NCBI GenBank assembly: GCA_902363675.1
Contig: CABJAV010000035.1
Coordinates: forward strand, 1-28,070
Reading direction: 5' to 3'
Length of the DNA stretch: 28,070 nt
DNA from: Lachnospiraceae bacterium
GTDB lineage: Bacteria; Bacillota; Clostridia; Lachnospirales; Lachnospiraceae
Position numbers and translations under genes: made by a program. Shown piece by piece: positions 14,790 through 22,509 of this stretch (positions are counted from its first letter, which is position 1; each line of letters starts with the position of its first letter). The notes beneath the pieces are model-generated. The model saw nothing but the letters and a program-made list of their open reading frames with translations. It ran no database searches and was not told the origin of the DNA.

Positions 14790-15955
14790 GAAACTTGTCA
14801 CTGAAAAAAACAATTCTGCTTTATTTTGTGATCAGCTTAACGGCAGCATTTCTGTTATCTGGATTTACAGTTCATTTTGCAGGAAATATGCAGAATAAAA
14901 TATGGGAAAAATATATTGATTATGCAGATTACACGGACGTGTTTCAGCAATATGGAAAGAAATACGAGATTGAGATATCAAGACCTAATCAATCGCAGAT
15001 GAATCGTTTGGACTATCATCTTTCGGAAATGTGTGACTTTATGGTAACATATTCGGTACTGATTTTTTCGATTGTTGGGAGTGTTGTTGCGGTATTCTTT
15101 TTTTATAAAAATAAGTTAAAGACACCTCTACAGGAACTAAAAGATGCCTCACAAATGATTGCAGATAATGAACTGGATTTTCATGTGTCCTATGAAAATA
15201 AAGATGAGATGGGAACTTTGTGTAAAGAATTTGAAATGATGCGAAGTGATTTAGCAGATAACAACAGAAAGATGTGGCGAATGATTGATGACGAGAAGGC
15301 TTTGCGGAATGCAATTGCACATGATATACGTTCTCCACTTTCCATATTGCGTGGGTATCAGGAAATGCTCTTAGAGTTTGTTTCTGCTGAGAGTATAAAA
15401 ATAGAGGATGTTATTGATATCTTACAAACAGGCATGTATCAGATTGACCGTATAGAACATTTCACGGAAAACATGAGAAAAATGTCCCATTTAGAACAGA
15501 GGGAACTGCAATGCTCAGAGATAGAATTATCGGAACTGGCAAAAAAGATTGAGGCAGAAGCTGCCATGCTGTCCAAGAAGGAAAGTAAATTATGTAAGGT
15601 AGAAAGAGTGCAGGAACAAAACATTGTGAAAGTGGATGAGGAACTTGTCATGGAAGTGACAGACAACTTACTGGAAAATGCGGTTCGATATGCACAAAAA
15701 AGTATTGCTTTGCAGATAAAGAAAAAGGATGGTTTTCTTATAATTTCTGTTGAAGATGATGGAATAGGGTTTGTGGATACTGAGGAAAAAGTAACAGAAC
15801 CATTTTATCATAAGAATCCACAAGATGATTTAAAGCATTTTGGCCTTGGTATGTATATTTCTCGTATTTTCTGTGAAAAGCATGGAGGAAATTTGAAAAT
15901 ATATAATGCCAGACAAGGCGGTGCTCATGTAGAAGCTCTTTTCAAAGCTGAATAA
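14777..15955 (+). CDS. Sensor histidine kinase
   Basis: The 392-residue membrane protein has a first membrane helix near residues 14-35 and a short extracytoplasmic loop of about 55 residues. The second helix is near 92-112, followed by a HAMP linker. The H box AIAHDIRSPLS has H182. An HATPase domain follows with NLLENAVRYA, VEDDGIGF and HFGLGMYIS. It phosphorylates the regulator encoded just upstream. The ATG at 14777 overlaps the regulator gene by 13 bases; an ATG at 14759 would add six residues and cannot be excluded. The small sensor loop suggests sensing within or near the membrane, as with peptide-antibiotic kinases, but the signal is unknown. Confidence 0.9.
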   Translation: MEKIRNLSLKKTILLYFVISLTAAFLLSGFTVHFAGNMQNKIWEKYIDYADYTDVFQQYGKKYEIEISRPNQSQMNRLDYHLSEMCDFMVTYSVLIFSIVGSVVAVFFFYKNKLKTPLQELKDASQMIADNELDFHVSYENKDEMGTLCKEFEMMRSDLADNNRKMWRMIDDEKALRNAIAHDIRSPLSILRGYQEMLLEFVSAESIKIEDVIDILQTGMYQIDRIEHFTENMRKMSHLEQRELQCSEIELSELAKKIEAEAAMLSKKESKLCKVERVQEQNIVKVDEELVMEVTDNLLENAVRYAQKSIALQIKKKDGFLIISVEDDGIGFVDTEEKVTEPFYHKNPQDDLKHFGLGMYISRIFCEKHGGNLKIYNARQGGAHVEALFKAE

Positions 15956-15968
15956 AAATACTTTATAA

Positions 15969-16005
15969 GGCTGAAATCACAAATAAAGTGGTTTTAGTCT
16001 TTTTT
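15969..16005 (+). terminator. Terminator or attenuator between kinase and exporter genes
   Basis: A 12-base stem (15969-15980 with 15988-15999, three G-T wobbles) is followed by six T. It would separate transcription of the regulators from that of the exporter, possibly only in part, since no clear promoter is seen in the remaining 66 bases. Confidence 0.65.
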
Positions 16006-16071
16006 GTTGTGAATTTATTGAGAATTGATTTGTATGATGTTGTTAAAGAAATAAAGAAAGGAAGAGATACA

Positions 16072-17142
16072 ATGAAAACAATCATAAAAAGAAGTATACT
16101 TGATTATTTAAAGAACCCTGTTTTGTGGATTGGCTTGATTATTATAGTTGCCAGTATGTATCAATGTCTGTCATCGTATTTGCAAATTCATTATATCAAA
16201 CAGAATGAACAGATCACACAAAATGACGTAGCATTGGAAGATGCTGATGTCATGGATGGGTACATTCCCACATCTGATGATAAAGAAAGAAGAAGGGAGT
16301 GGGAAGATACGATCAAAGAGACGTTAATGGACACCTCCAAAAATGGTTTTGGATTTAGCAGGCAGGAAGCAGATCATGTAATGAAAGAAATTCAGAATAT
16401 GGATGTAAAGACTGCTTCTGAGTTTTTGGAATCCCAATATGGCTATTATAATGCAATATATGCTTATGAGGACCTTGAAATTCATAAGGGGACAGCAGAA
16501 GAAATCAATCATTATATCGAGCGGAAATTATCCGAACATTCTTTTTCCTGGTACTTTGCCAAAAAATTTACGGATTTTGCAGGATTGCATATGGCCTTTT
16601 TTGCAACAGTCTTGCTATCATTTTTATTTATTCAGGATACACGAAAAAATACCTATGAATTATTACATACAAAGCCTGTTACGGCAATCCAATATATATG
16701 TGGGAAAGTAATAAGCGGATTCATTAGTATGCTGGGCGTATTAGTGATTTTGAATGTTATATTCTTTATGCTGTGTTTGAAAACGTCTTTAGAATCGGGC
16801 TTTCCAGTAACACCAATTGATTTTTGCGTGAATTCTCTGATCTATATTGTTCCGAATCTTTTGATGATATGTTGTGTCTATACAATTACAGCAGTAATAT
16901 TTAAAAATCCGCTTCCGGCAGCACCAATCTTGTTTTTACACATTATATATTCAAATATGCTGACCATGAAGAATGATATTTATTATATGAGACCGTTCTC
17001 TATTATGGTGCGATTCCCTGGCAGATTTTTTGAAACACATGCAGCCAAAATGTCAAACATAAATCAGATTATTCTTGTAATTTCATCAGTTATATTAGTA
17101 TGTATTTCTGTTACAATCTGGAAAAGGAGGAGAGTTCATTGA
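16072..17142 (+). CDS. ABC-2-type transporter permease subunit
   Basis: The 356-residue protein has one membrane helix near residues 16-36 and a hydrophilic extracytoplasmic domain of about 130 residues. A cluster of five or so helices follows (HMAFFATVLLSFLFIQ, FISMLGVLVILNVIFFMLCL, LIYIVPNLLMICCVYTITAV and others). This is the layout of ABC-2/YhgE-like exporter subunits. With the partner permease and ATPase downstream it would form an exporter controlled by the two-component system, perhaps for antimicrobial peptides; the substrate is not evident. The start has AAAGGAA at 16057-16063. A longer frame from 15988 would overlap the terminator and is rejected. Confidence 0.8.
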   Translation: MKTIIKRSILDYLKNPVLWIGLIIIVASMYQCLSSYLQIHYIKQNEQITQNDVALEDADVMDGYIPTSDDKERRREWEDTIKETLMDTSKNGFGFSRQEADHVMKEIQNMDVKTASEFLESQYGYYNAIYAYEDLEIHKGTAEEINHYIERKLSEHSFSWYFAKKFTDFAGLHMAFFATVLLSFLFIQDTRKNTYELLHTKPVTAIQYICGKVISGFISMLGVLVILNVIFFMLCLKTSLESGFPVTPIDFCVNSLIYIVPNLLMICCVYTITAVIFKNPLPAAPILFLHIIYSNMLTMKNDIYYMRPFSIMVRFPGRFFETHAAKMSNINQIILVISSVILVCISVTIWKRRRVH

Positions 17143-17795
17143 AAACGGAACTAAAAAACTGCCTGTCGTTATATAAGATTTTTTATTCATGTGCATTTAT
17201 ACTGATATTGTGTGTTATTCATCCGATTATATACTATGAAGAAATCGGTTCAGCAATTCAGTCTCCAATAGCATTTTTAACAATTATTTTTTGTAGTGAC
17301 ACATATTTGATGGAAGTAAAAAGTAAGCGTGCCGATGTATTTCATTTGTATGATCAAAAAAAGCAGTTAAAAGTAATATCGCAGAGAGTGGGCGTTCAAA
17401 TATTATATTTATTAATACTTTCCTGTGTTGGATATGTTTTGTTTTTCTGGCAAAAACCGGGCAGTGTAAACGAAGGCATTTCGGGTATTCAGATATTTCT
17501 TTTATATTTCATTGCAATGTTTGGAACTATCTGGCTTTGGAGTATATGCTCTGTGATTTTGTGTACATTGCTTCGAAATATGTGGGCAGGTATTGGATGT
17601 TTATTTGGAATTGTCATTGGACTTATATCAAAAGCGGGAAGTTCATTTTTCGGAAATCTGGGATTGTTTTCTTTCAGCTTTTGTGAACCTACTCAATTAA
17701 TGTCCGAGAGTTGGATTTATGGAACGCTTGTGTCTTTTATAGCGGGGCTGTTTTTATTTGCAGTATTACCAATGACTTTAAAGAAAAGAGGATAG
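17139..17795 (+). CDS. ABC transporter membrane subunit, second
   Basis: The 218-residue, very hydrophobic protein has about six membrane helices (IFYSCAFILILCVIHPIIYY, ILYLLILSCVGYVLFFW, LLYFIAMFGTIWLWSICSVI and others). It starts with TTG at 17139: AAAGGAGG at 17123-17130 is 8 bases before it, and the TTGA overlaps the previous stop by four bases, implying translational coupling. It is probably the partner permease of the preceding gene. It is AT-rich, like the rest of the exporter operon. Confidence 0.8.
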   Translation: MKTELKNCLSLYKIFYSCAFILILCVIHPIIYYEEIGSAIQSPIAFLTIIFCSDTYLMEVKSKRADVFHLYDQKKQLKVISQRVGVQILYLLILSCVGYVLFFWQKPGSVNEGISGIQIFLLYFIAMFGTIWLWSICSVILCTLLRNMWAGIGCLFGIVIGLISKAGSSFFGNLGLFSFSFCEPTQLMSESWIYGTLVSFIAGLFLFAVLPMTLKKRG

Positions 17796-17798
17796 ATT

Positions 17799-18671
17799 AT
17801 GAGTATTAGAATAAATGATTTAACAGTTAGATTTAAAAATGGTGTAGTTGCGGTAAATAAGGCATCTCTTGAAATACCTAAGGGAATTTACGGACTTTTG
17901 GGTGAGAATGGTGCCGGAAAAACCACTTTGATGAGGGTTCTTACAACTGTTTTAAAACAAACGGAAGGAATGGTTTCCCTTGATGGAATTCTGTATAACG
18001 AGGGAAATTATGAGAAAATACAGAAAAAGATTGGTTATCTTCCACAGGAAATCGACTTATATCCGAATCTTACGGTGAAAGAATGTCTTGTATATATGGG
18101 GGGACTGTCAGGAGTAGCCAGAAATGACCTCGAACAAAGAATTACCTATTATCTGGAAAAGACTTCTCTTACAGAGCATCAGAATAAAAAAATGCGGCAA
18201 TTATCTGGTGGTATGAAGAGACGTGTCGGACTCATACAGGCACTTCTTAATAATCCGGATTTTTTGATTATTGATGAACCTACCACCGGGTTAGATCCGG
18301 AAGAAAGAATCAGGATCCGCAATCTTTTGGTTGATTTTTCAAAGGATAGAACTGTGCTGTTTTCCACTCATGTAGTAGAAGATTTAGCAGCAACCTGTAC
18401 ACAGCTTGCCATTATGAAAAAGGGAAGTTTTTTATATTCTGGAAGCGTGAGTGGGTTGCTGGAAAATGCAAAGGGCTGTGTTTGGAATTGTACGGTACAA
18501 AATGCAGAAGAAGCCCGTTTGTTAGAAGCCAATTATTCTATATCATCTAAGCAGTATGTAGAAAATGGAATTCATATGAAAGTATTAAGCAAAGGAAAGC
18601 CAAATGAGAATTGTGTCCTGGATAATGATATCACTTTGGAAGATGCATATATTTATTTGACGAATAGTTGA
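17799..18671 (+). CDS. ABC transporter ATP-binding protein
   Basis: The 290-residue protein has all nucleotide-binding motifs: Walker A GENGAGKT (35-42), Q loop GYLPQE, signature LSGGM (135-139), Walker B FLIIDE (155-160), D loop GLD and switch H191. The C-terminal 80 residues, with LEDAYIYL at the end, fit the drug/antibiotic exporter (CcmA/NatA-like) type. It begins 3 bases after the second permease gene and powers both. The operon ends at the GC-rich hairpin 18677-18699. Confidence 0.93.
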   Translation: MSIRINDLTVRFKNGVVAVNKASLEIPKGIYGLLGENGAGKTTLMRVLTTVLKQTEGMVSLDGILYNEGNYEKIQKKIGYLPQEIDLYPNLTVKECLVYMGGLSGVARNDLEQRITYYLEKTSLTEHQNKKMRQLSGGMKRRVGLIQALLNNPDFLIIDEPTTGLDPEERIRIRNLLVDFSKDRTVLFSTHVVEDLAATCTQLAIMKKGSFLYSGSVSGLLENAKGCVWNCTVQNAEEARLLEANYSISSKQYVENGIHMKVLSKGKPNENCVLDNDITLEDAYIYLTNS

Positions 18672-18676
18672 ATATA

Positions 18677-18699
18677 ACGGCGGGCAAGTTGCCCGCCGT
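18677..18699. terminator. GC-rich bidirectional hairpin
   Basis: A perfect 10-base stem (ACGGCGGGCA at 18677-18686 with 18690-18699) stands between the convergent exporter ATPase and STAND genes. The T tract is weak on both sides. Confidence 0.75.
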
Positions 18700-18708
18700 A
18701 AATTATGC

Positions 18709-21020
18709 TTATTTTGTTAAAAGACCGGATAGATTTTTTCCAATGCAAAATCCAATCTGTGGATATAACTCCTGAATTTCCTGATATTTTGCTTCAATCA
18801 TTTCTGGTTCATCAGCCCAGATCTTTTCATATATTTTGAAAGCTCTTTTAAAATGTGTTTTGGCTTGCGGAAGATTGGCAGTCATCAGATAAATGGTTCC
18901 AAGGGTTTCCTGTACTTTGGCATAATCCAGACAGTCATCGGAATGGTATTCCTTGATGATGCCGGATAATTTTTGCAATTCAGAGATTCCTCTTTCGGGT
19001 TCCTGCTGTTCTGTCAAGAACATTGCATAATTGGCAATCTGAGGTATGCTGTCATTTATATGAAGCAGGTTAAATTGGTCAAGCAGTGAGATACTTTTTT
19101 CCATGTGTTCTCTTGCAAGATCGGGATGACCGTTCATGCGGTAAAGTCCACCGAGATTGGCATGAAGGTTGGAAACAAGGCGAGCATTGTCAGCAGTGAT
19201 ATTTTCTATCTGGGCAAGTGCATCCTTTTCCAGTTTTATTGCTTTTTCTGGCTTGATTTCAAGAGTAGCCTGAAAATCTAGTAATAATGCCCGGTCAGAG
19301 TCGGTTCCAATGTTTTTTGTCCTTAACAGCCCCGTCAGTTCCTGAATGACTCCATTCATACCTTTGTGGTAGTTATAGTTATCCATGTATGGAAATGCAT
19401 TTTCCAGAAAAAGCAGATACTTTGGTATATCATCCTTTTTAATCAATTCTATGATATTTCCGATTGTTTGAAATAGCTTTTTGTAATAAGCTACTTCCAT
19501 TCCATGCATTAAACATATTTTCTGTAAAGAATCCAGTAATATGTGACAGCTACTTACAGATGGTTTTGTCTCTGAAAGGGCAATTTCCTTAATCATAGGA
19601 TGCAGGGAGATCGTGTGACGTGTAGTTGTCTGCACAAAACCAGTTTCAATCAAGTCGTTAATTTCATTTAAGGTAGGCAGTTCCAACCATTTGGCAAATA
19701 TGCGGGCAGAAATACCAGTGTAAGGAAGAAAACACAAATTGCACATGATATCCTGCTGTTTTCGGGATAAAGCATATAGTGAAAATAGAGTATGGATATG
19801 ATTATAATAAGTGGCTTTACTGCTTTGACCATCCTTGATTATCTTAATTTTATCTTCATTATCGAGAGATGCTCTTTCTTCCTGAAGTTTTGCTAATAAT
19901 TGACCTGGAGTTGAAATTCCATTTTCCAAAAGTTTTGCAGCCAGTTCTACAGCAAAAGTATGATAGTGTACGGTCTCTATGATTTTTTCGATGGTCGAAC
20001 GATACTTGTCTGCTTCTGAATAAAATGCAGATGTCAGTTGGAAAAGAATGTTTATATCCTTTATTTCTTTTAATTGAAAAGTACAGTATTCATTCAGATT
20101 ACTTCTGGTCGTAAATAAAATCTGACAGCGGTATTTTAATACTACTGACAGAAAACTGTCCTGTGTAGCAGTGACATTAAAATTATCTATGATAAGCAGA
20201 GTATCGGATTTCAGGGAACGCAGAAAACGGTTATGTCTTTGGAACCGTTCCTGTTCGCTGATTTCTGGTGGATCATCAATAAAATCCATGTCAGTAATGT
20301 CCTGATGAAGATCACCTGTATATTCTACATATAGAATGTTAGTGTAATGCTTTTTGTAATGTTTTGCGTAGGCTTTGGCAAGTTCGCTTTTACCAATACC
20401 GGCAATTCCGCAAAGAAAAACATGACGGTTTTCCTCAAGCATGGTATATAATTCTTCTAGTTCTTTATCTCTTCCGATAAAATGACGGCATGGTTTCGGA
20501 ACCTCACTGTCCATAATATAATCCAGCACAATGGGTGACAGGGCACCTCCAGCAATTAATTTTTGATTTTTAGTATCACGTTTGATAAATTGTCGCTCCA
20601 TGCCAAAAGAAATCAGCTTTGCAAGAAAAAGCAGACGTGAGTTGGCTGGTTTATACAGAGAAGCCAGATTTTTCTTTTTGGCATCGGAGATGGTGTCATC
20701 TTGTATAAATAATGTGTATATATCCTGCATAGCCATATTGCAGTCAGACATCAATGGAAGCAGATTCTGGTGAATGGTATGGGCTAATTTTTCCTGATTG
20801 GATGGCTTGGAATAGTAAGCGGATATTTTAGGGCTGATTTTAGCCTGACCAGTCATCCAGCGGCAAACCAGACCGTTGTCCATTGAAAAATCCTGATTTG
20901 CCGGATCATCCATAAAATCTTCAAATAATTCGTATAAAAATCAGGCTGACTCATTTGATTACTTTCGCTGATATGATTTTTTAAGCAAGTGCTAATAGAA
21001 GAAAAATCGCATCGATTCAA
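18709..21020 (-). pseudogene. STAND (NB-ARC-like) ATPase with TPR repeats, N-terminal frameshift
   Basis: The main frame (734 codons from 20913) has Walker A GIAGIGKS at 169-176, Walker B LLIIDN with D243, and the NB-ARC-like FTTRSN at 267-272. A helical arm follows, then TPR-like repeats from about 570 to 720 (NLHANLGGLYRMNGHPDLA, VQETLGTIYLMTANLPQAK). Translation should begin upstream in another frame, where MNRCDFSSIS... runs from a TTG at 21020 with AAAGGGG before it. The frames meet at an A5 run (20936-20940). One extra base there would restore a continuous PDFLYELFEDFMDDP. So it is a one-base deletion, a phase-variable site or a sequence error. Family members are NLR-like sensors or regulators. 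The ATPase could still be made from an internal start. Confidence 0.8.
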
Positions 21021-21058
21021 TAGAAATTCCCCTTTCATAGTTAAGATTAAGTATATCT

Positions 21059-21087
21059 ATCATAACACGAACATATATTCGATTCAA
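21059..21087 (-). promoter_or_regulatory. Promoter of the STAND gene
   Basis: On the minus strand TTGAAT (21082-21087) and TATGAT (21059-21064) are 17 bases apart, about 40 bases before the TTG start at 21020. This supports translation starting upstream of the frameshift. Confidence 0.65.
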
Positions 21088-21108
21088 GAAAATGCAGATA
21101 TTTTTAAA

Positions 21109-21132
21109 TTGATTGTGTCAATTTACAATCAA
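21109..21132. repeat. Perfect 8-bp inverted repeat in a divergent promoter region
   Basis: TTGATTGT (21109-21116) and ACAATCAA (21125-21132) flank 8 bases. The site lies between the divergent STAND and 44-aa genes and looks like a dimeric repressor operator. No regulator is identified. Confidence 0.5.
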
Positions 21133-21204
21133 ATTCTATTCAATGTGGTTTTCCGGCAGGTTCTGTAAAATAAGCTCAGATCAAAACAATAACGGGAGGA
21201 GCTT

Positions 21205-21339
21205 ATGCAACAGAATATTGAATTTGAGCGGTGCATTGATTTTCTGGTACGGATGATTGATAAGTACGGTGCTGAAGTCCTCCGGGAGTTGGAGGAAGAA
21301 AAACAGAATAAAGAAGAAAAAGAAGCGGCAGTTTCCTGA
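21205..21339 (+). CDS. Small hypothetical protein, 44 aa
   Basis: ATG at 21205 follows GGGAGGA at 21194-21200. The product (MQQNIEFERCIDFLVRMIDK, then YGAEVLRELEEE and a Lys/Glu-rich tail ending AAVS) is a charged helical peptide. The hydrophobic pattern of the first 30 residues and the strong ribosome site argue for a real gene. I recall similar short proteins in Firmicutes mobile elements but know no function. It diverges from the STAND gene. A possible terminator with a long loop (21324-21331 with 21358-21365) is followed by a T run. Confidence 0.6.
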   Translation: MQQNIEFERCIDFLVRMIDKYGAEVLRELEEEKQNKEEKEAAVS

Positions 21340-21385
21340 AATACAAAATGTAAATCAGACTGTCGCTTTTTCATGTACTTTTAAA

Positions 21386-21994
21386 TCAAATAAATTTTAA
21401 AAGCTGATGCAGAGTGTGTGGCTCATTATTCTGAGAAGCGGTAATACGAGTATCAAATGGCTTGAAATGATTCTGCGTATAAAAGCTCAGAAGAAATTCA
21501 TTATCTTCGCATTCAAGAAACTCCATAACGCCACCTACGGAATATTTGAGACTGGATATGGTTTCCAGTGCAAATCCCAGTAGAATATTTCCAGGAATTC
21601 GTTTTTCCTTTGGAAGAGAATAGTTCTTTCCCAACTGGGCGATCAAGTAAGCTGCGGTAGTATAGGATTGTGTTTCTTCATCCAAAATACTGACACGGGA
21701 CAGTTTTTTTGCCATTGTCTTGCTGATATTTGAAGCACGGACAGAGATTGGTTTTATTGTAAGTGAAAAATAACCAACCAGTGAAGCATCTTCAGCATCA
21801 AATACCAGATAAGTGATAGATTGATCTTTTTTGGTAAACTCAATCGCATTATGTAATAAAAAGTATTCCACATCGGGATTTTTGGGACAAGAAAAATCGG
21901 AGAGTAAGTCGTAAAGACTTTCCTCTCCGATATATGTCGGTTCGTCTTTATCCAAATATGCCCGAATATTAACGGTAAAATATTTATCAGACAT
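21386..21994 (-). CDS. GNAT-fold acetyltransferase, toxin-like
   Basis: The 202-residue protein has a GNAT layout: an acidic start, central strands (YLVFDAEDASLVGYFSLTI), the acetyl-CoA-binding part (AAYLIAQLGKNYSLP, IPGNILLGFALE) and the closing FYTQNHFKPFD. The usual R/Q-x-x-G-x-G/A loop is imperfect. GNAT toxins of the TacT/AtaT class acetylate charged tRNA, and the small gene just upstream with an 8-base overlap suggests such a pair. An ordinary N-acetyltransferase is the alternative. GGAAG lies before the ATG at 21994. The product is intact. Confidence 0.7.
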   Translation of the reverse strand: MSDKYFTVNIRAYLDKDEPTYIGEESLYDLLSDFSCPKNPDVEYFLLHNAIEFTKKDQSITYLVFDAEDASLVGYFSLTIKPISVRASNISKTMAKKLSRVSILDEETQSYTTAAYLIAQLGKNYSLPKEKRIPGNILLGFALETISSLKYSVGGVMEFLECEDNEFLLSFYTQNHFKPFDTRITASQNNEPHTLHQLLKFI

Positions 21995-22172
21995 GTTTTT
22001 TCTTCCTTTTTGACATTAAAGCTAAGATTTCCTGTGGGTTCGTTAACTGACGTCCGGGAAGTGTCTGCTTTGGTGTGCGGTCACGGTCGGCTTCGTCAAT
22101 TGCTGCGACAAAACGCTTTACGCTATTTGGATTGGATACGACAAAATTATGAGTAATACTTGAAGTAGCCAT
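21987..22172 (-). CDS. Small antitoxin-like partner of the GNAT gene
   Basis: The 61-residue protein (MATSSITHNFVVSNP, then SVKRFVAAIDEADRDR, ending LMSKRKKKHV) starts at 22172 with GGAGG 7 bases before it. The longer upstream frame to 22331 runs through the promoter and is rejected. It has a basic tail and no clear ribbon-helix-helix, unlike the DUF1778 antitoxins of known GNAT toxins. Gene order (small gene first), 8-base overlap and a single promoter fit a toxin-antitoxin operon, but function is inferred from context. Confidence 0.65.
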   Translation of the reverse strand: MATSSITHNFVVSNPNSVKRFVAAIDEADRDRTPKQTLPGRQLTNPQEILALMSKRKKKHV

Positions 22173-22211
22173 ACTAACACCTCCTCTTTTTTGGCTTTTT
22201 TGTGTATTTAT

Positions 22212-22240
22212 AGTATATGCAATGTGTGATAAAAACACAA
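22212..22240 (-). promoter_or_regulatory. Promoter of the GNAT toxin-antitoxin-like pair
   Basis: On the minus strand TTGTGT (22235-22240) and TATACT (22212-22217) are 17 bases apart, 40 bases before the antitoxin start. GTGT/ACAC half-sites (ATGTGTGAT and AAACACAA on plus) between the boxes could be an autoregulatory operator. Confidence 0.6.
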
Positions 22241-22509
22241 TATCAAAAACAGAAATTATTTCTAAATAATTTTCAAGCCGGACATTTATTAGACGCTTCC
22301 GGTAAGCGAACAATATTTTCGAGCCAATCATTTATAAGTCGCCAATGGTGGGCGGGCAATATTTTGATAACAGAAATGCTCTGTATCTAACTTAATTATA
22401 CGATTGGCGAAGAAATGCGTCAATACGGAAAATAAGTATTGAAAATAGTTGGAACAAGTACTAAAATAAGGTTGGGACAATAAAACAGAGTTATACTGCG
22501 AGGAAGATT
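22241..22509. other. Intergenic region before the intact recombinase
   Basis: No gene is seen. The region holds an 8-base inverted repeat, TCGCCAAT (22339-22346) with ATTGGCGA (22403-22410), and the motif CAATATTTT twice (near 22310 and 22367). TATACT at about 22493 may be a -10 box for the recombinase. Serine integrase attachment sites often lie beside the integrase gene, so an att site could be here, but none can be defined from one sequence. Confidence 0.35.

Noticed and set aside
15988..16071. 28-codon extension of the first ABC permease
   Set aside because: It begins inside the terminator stem and T run at 15969-16005; a good start with a ribosome site is at 16072.
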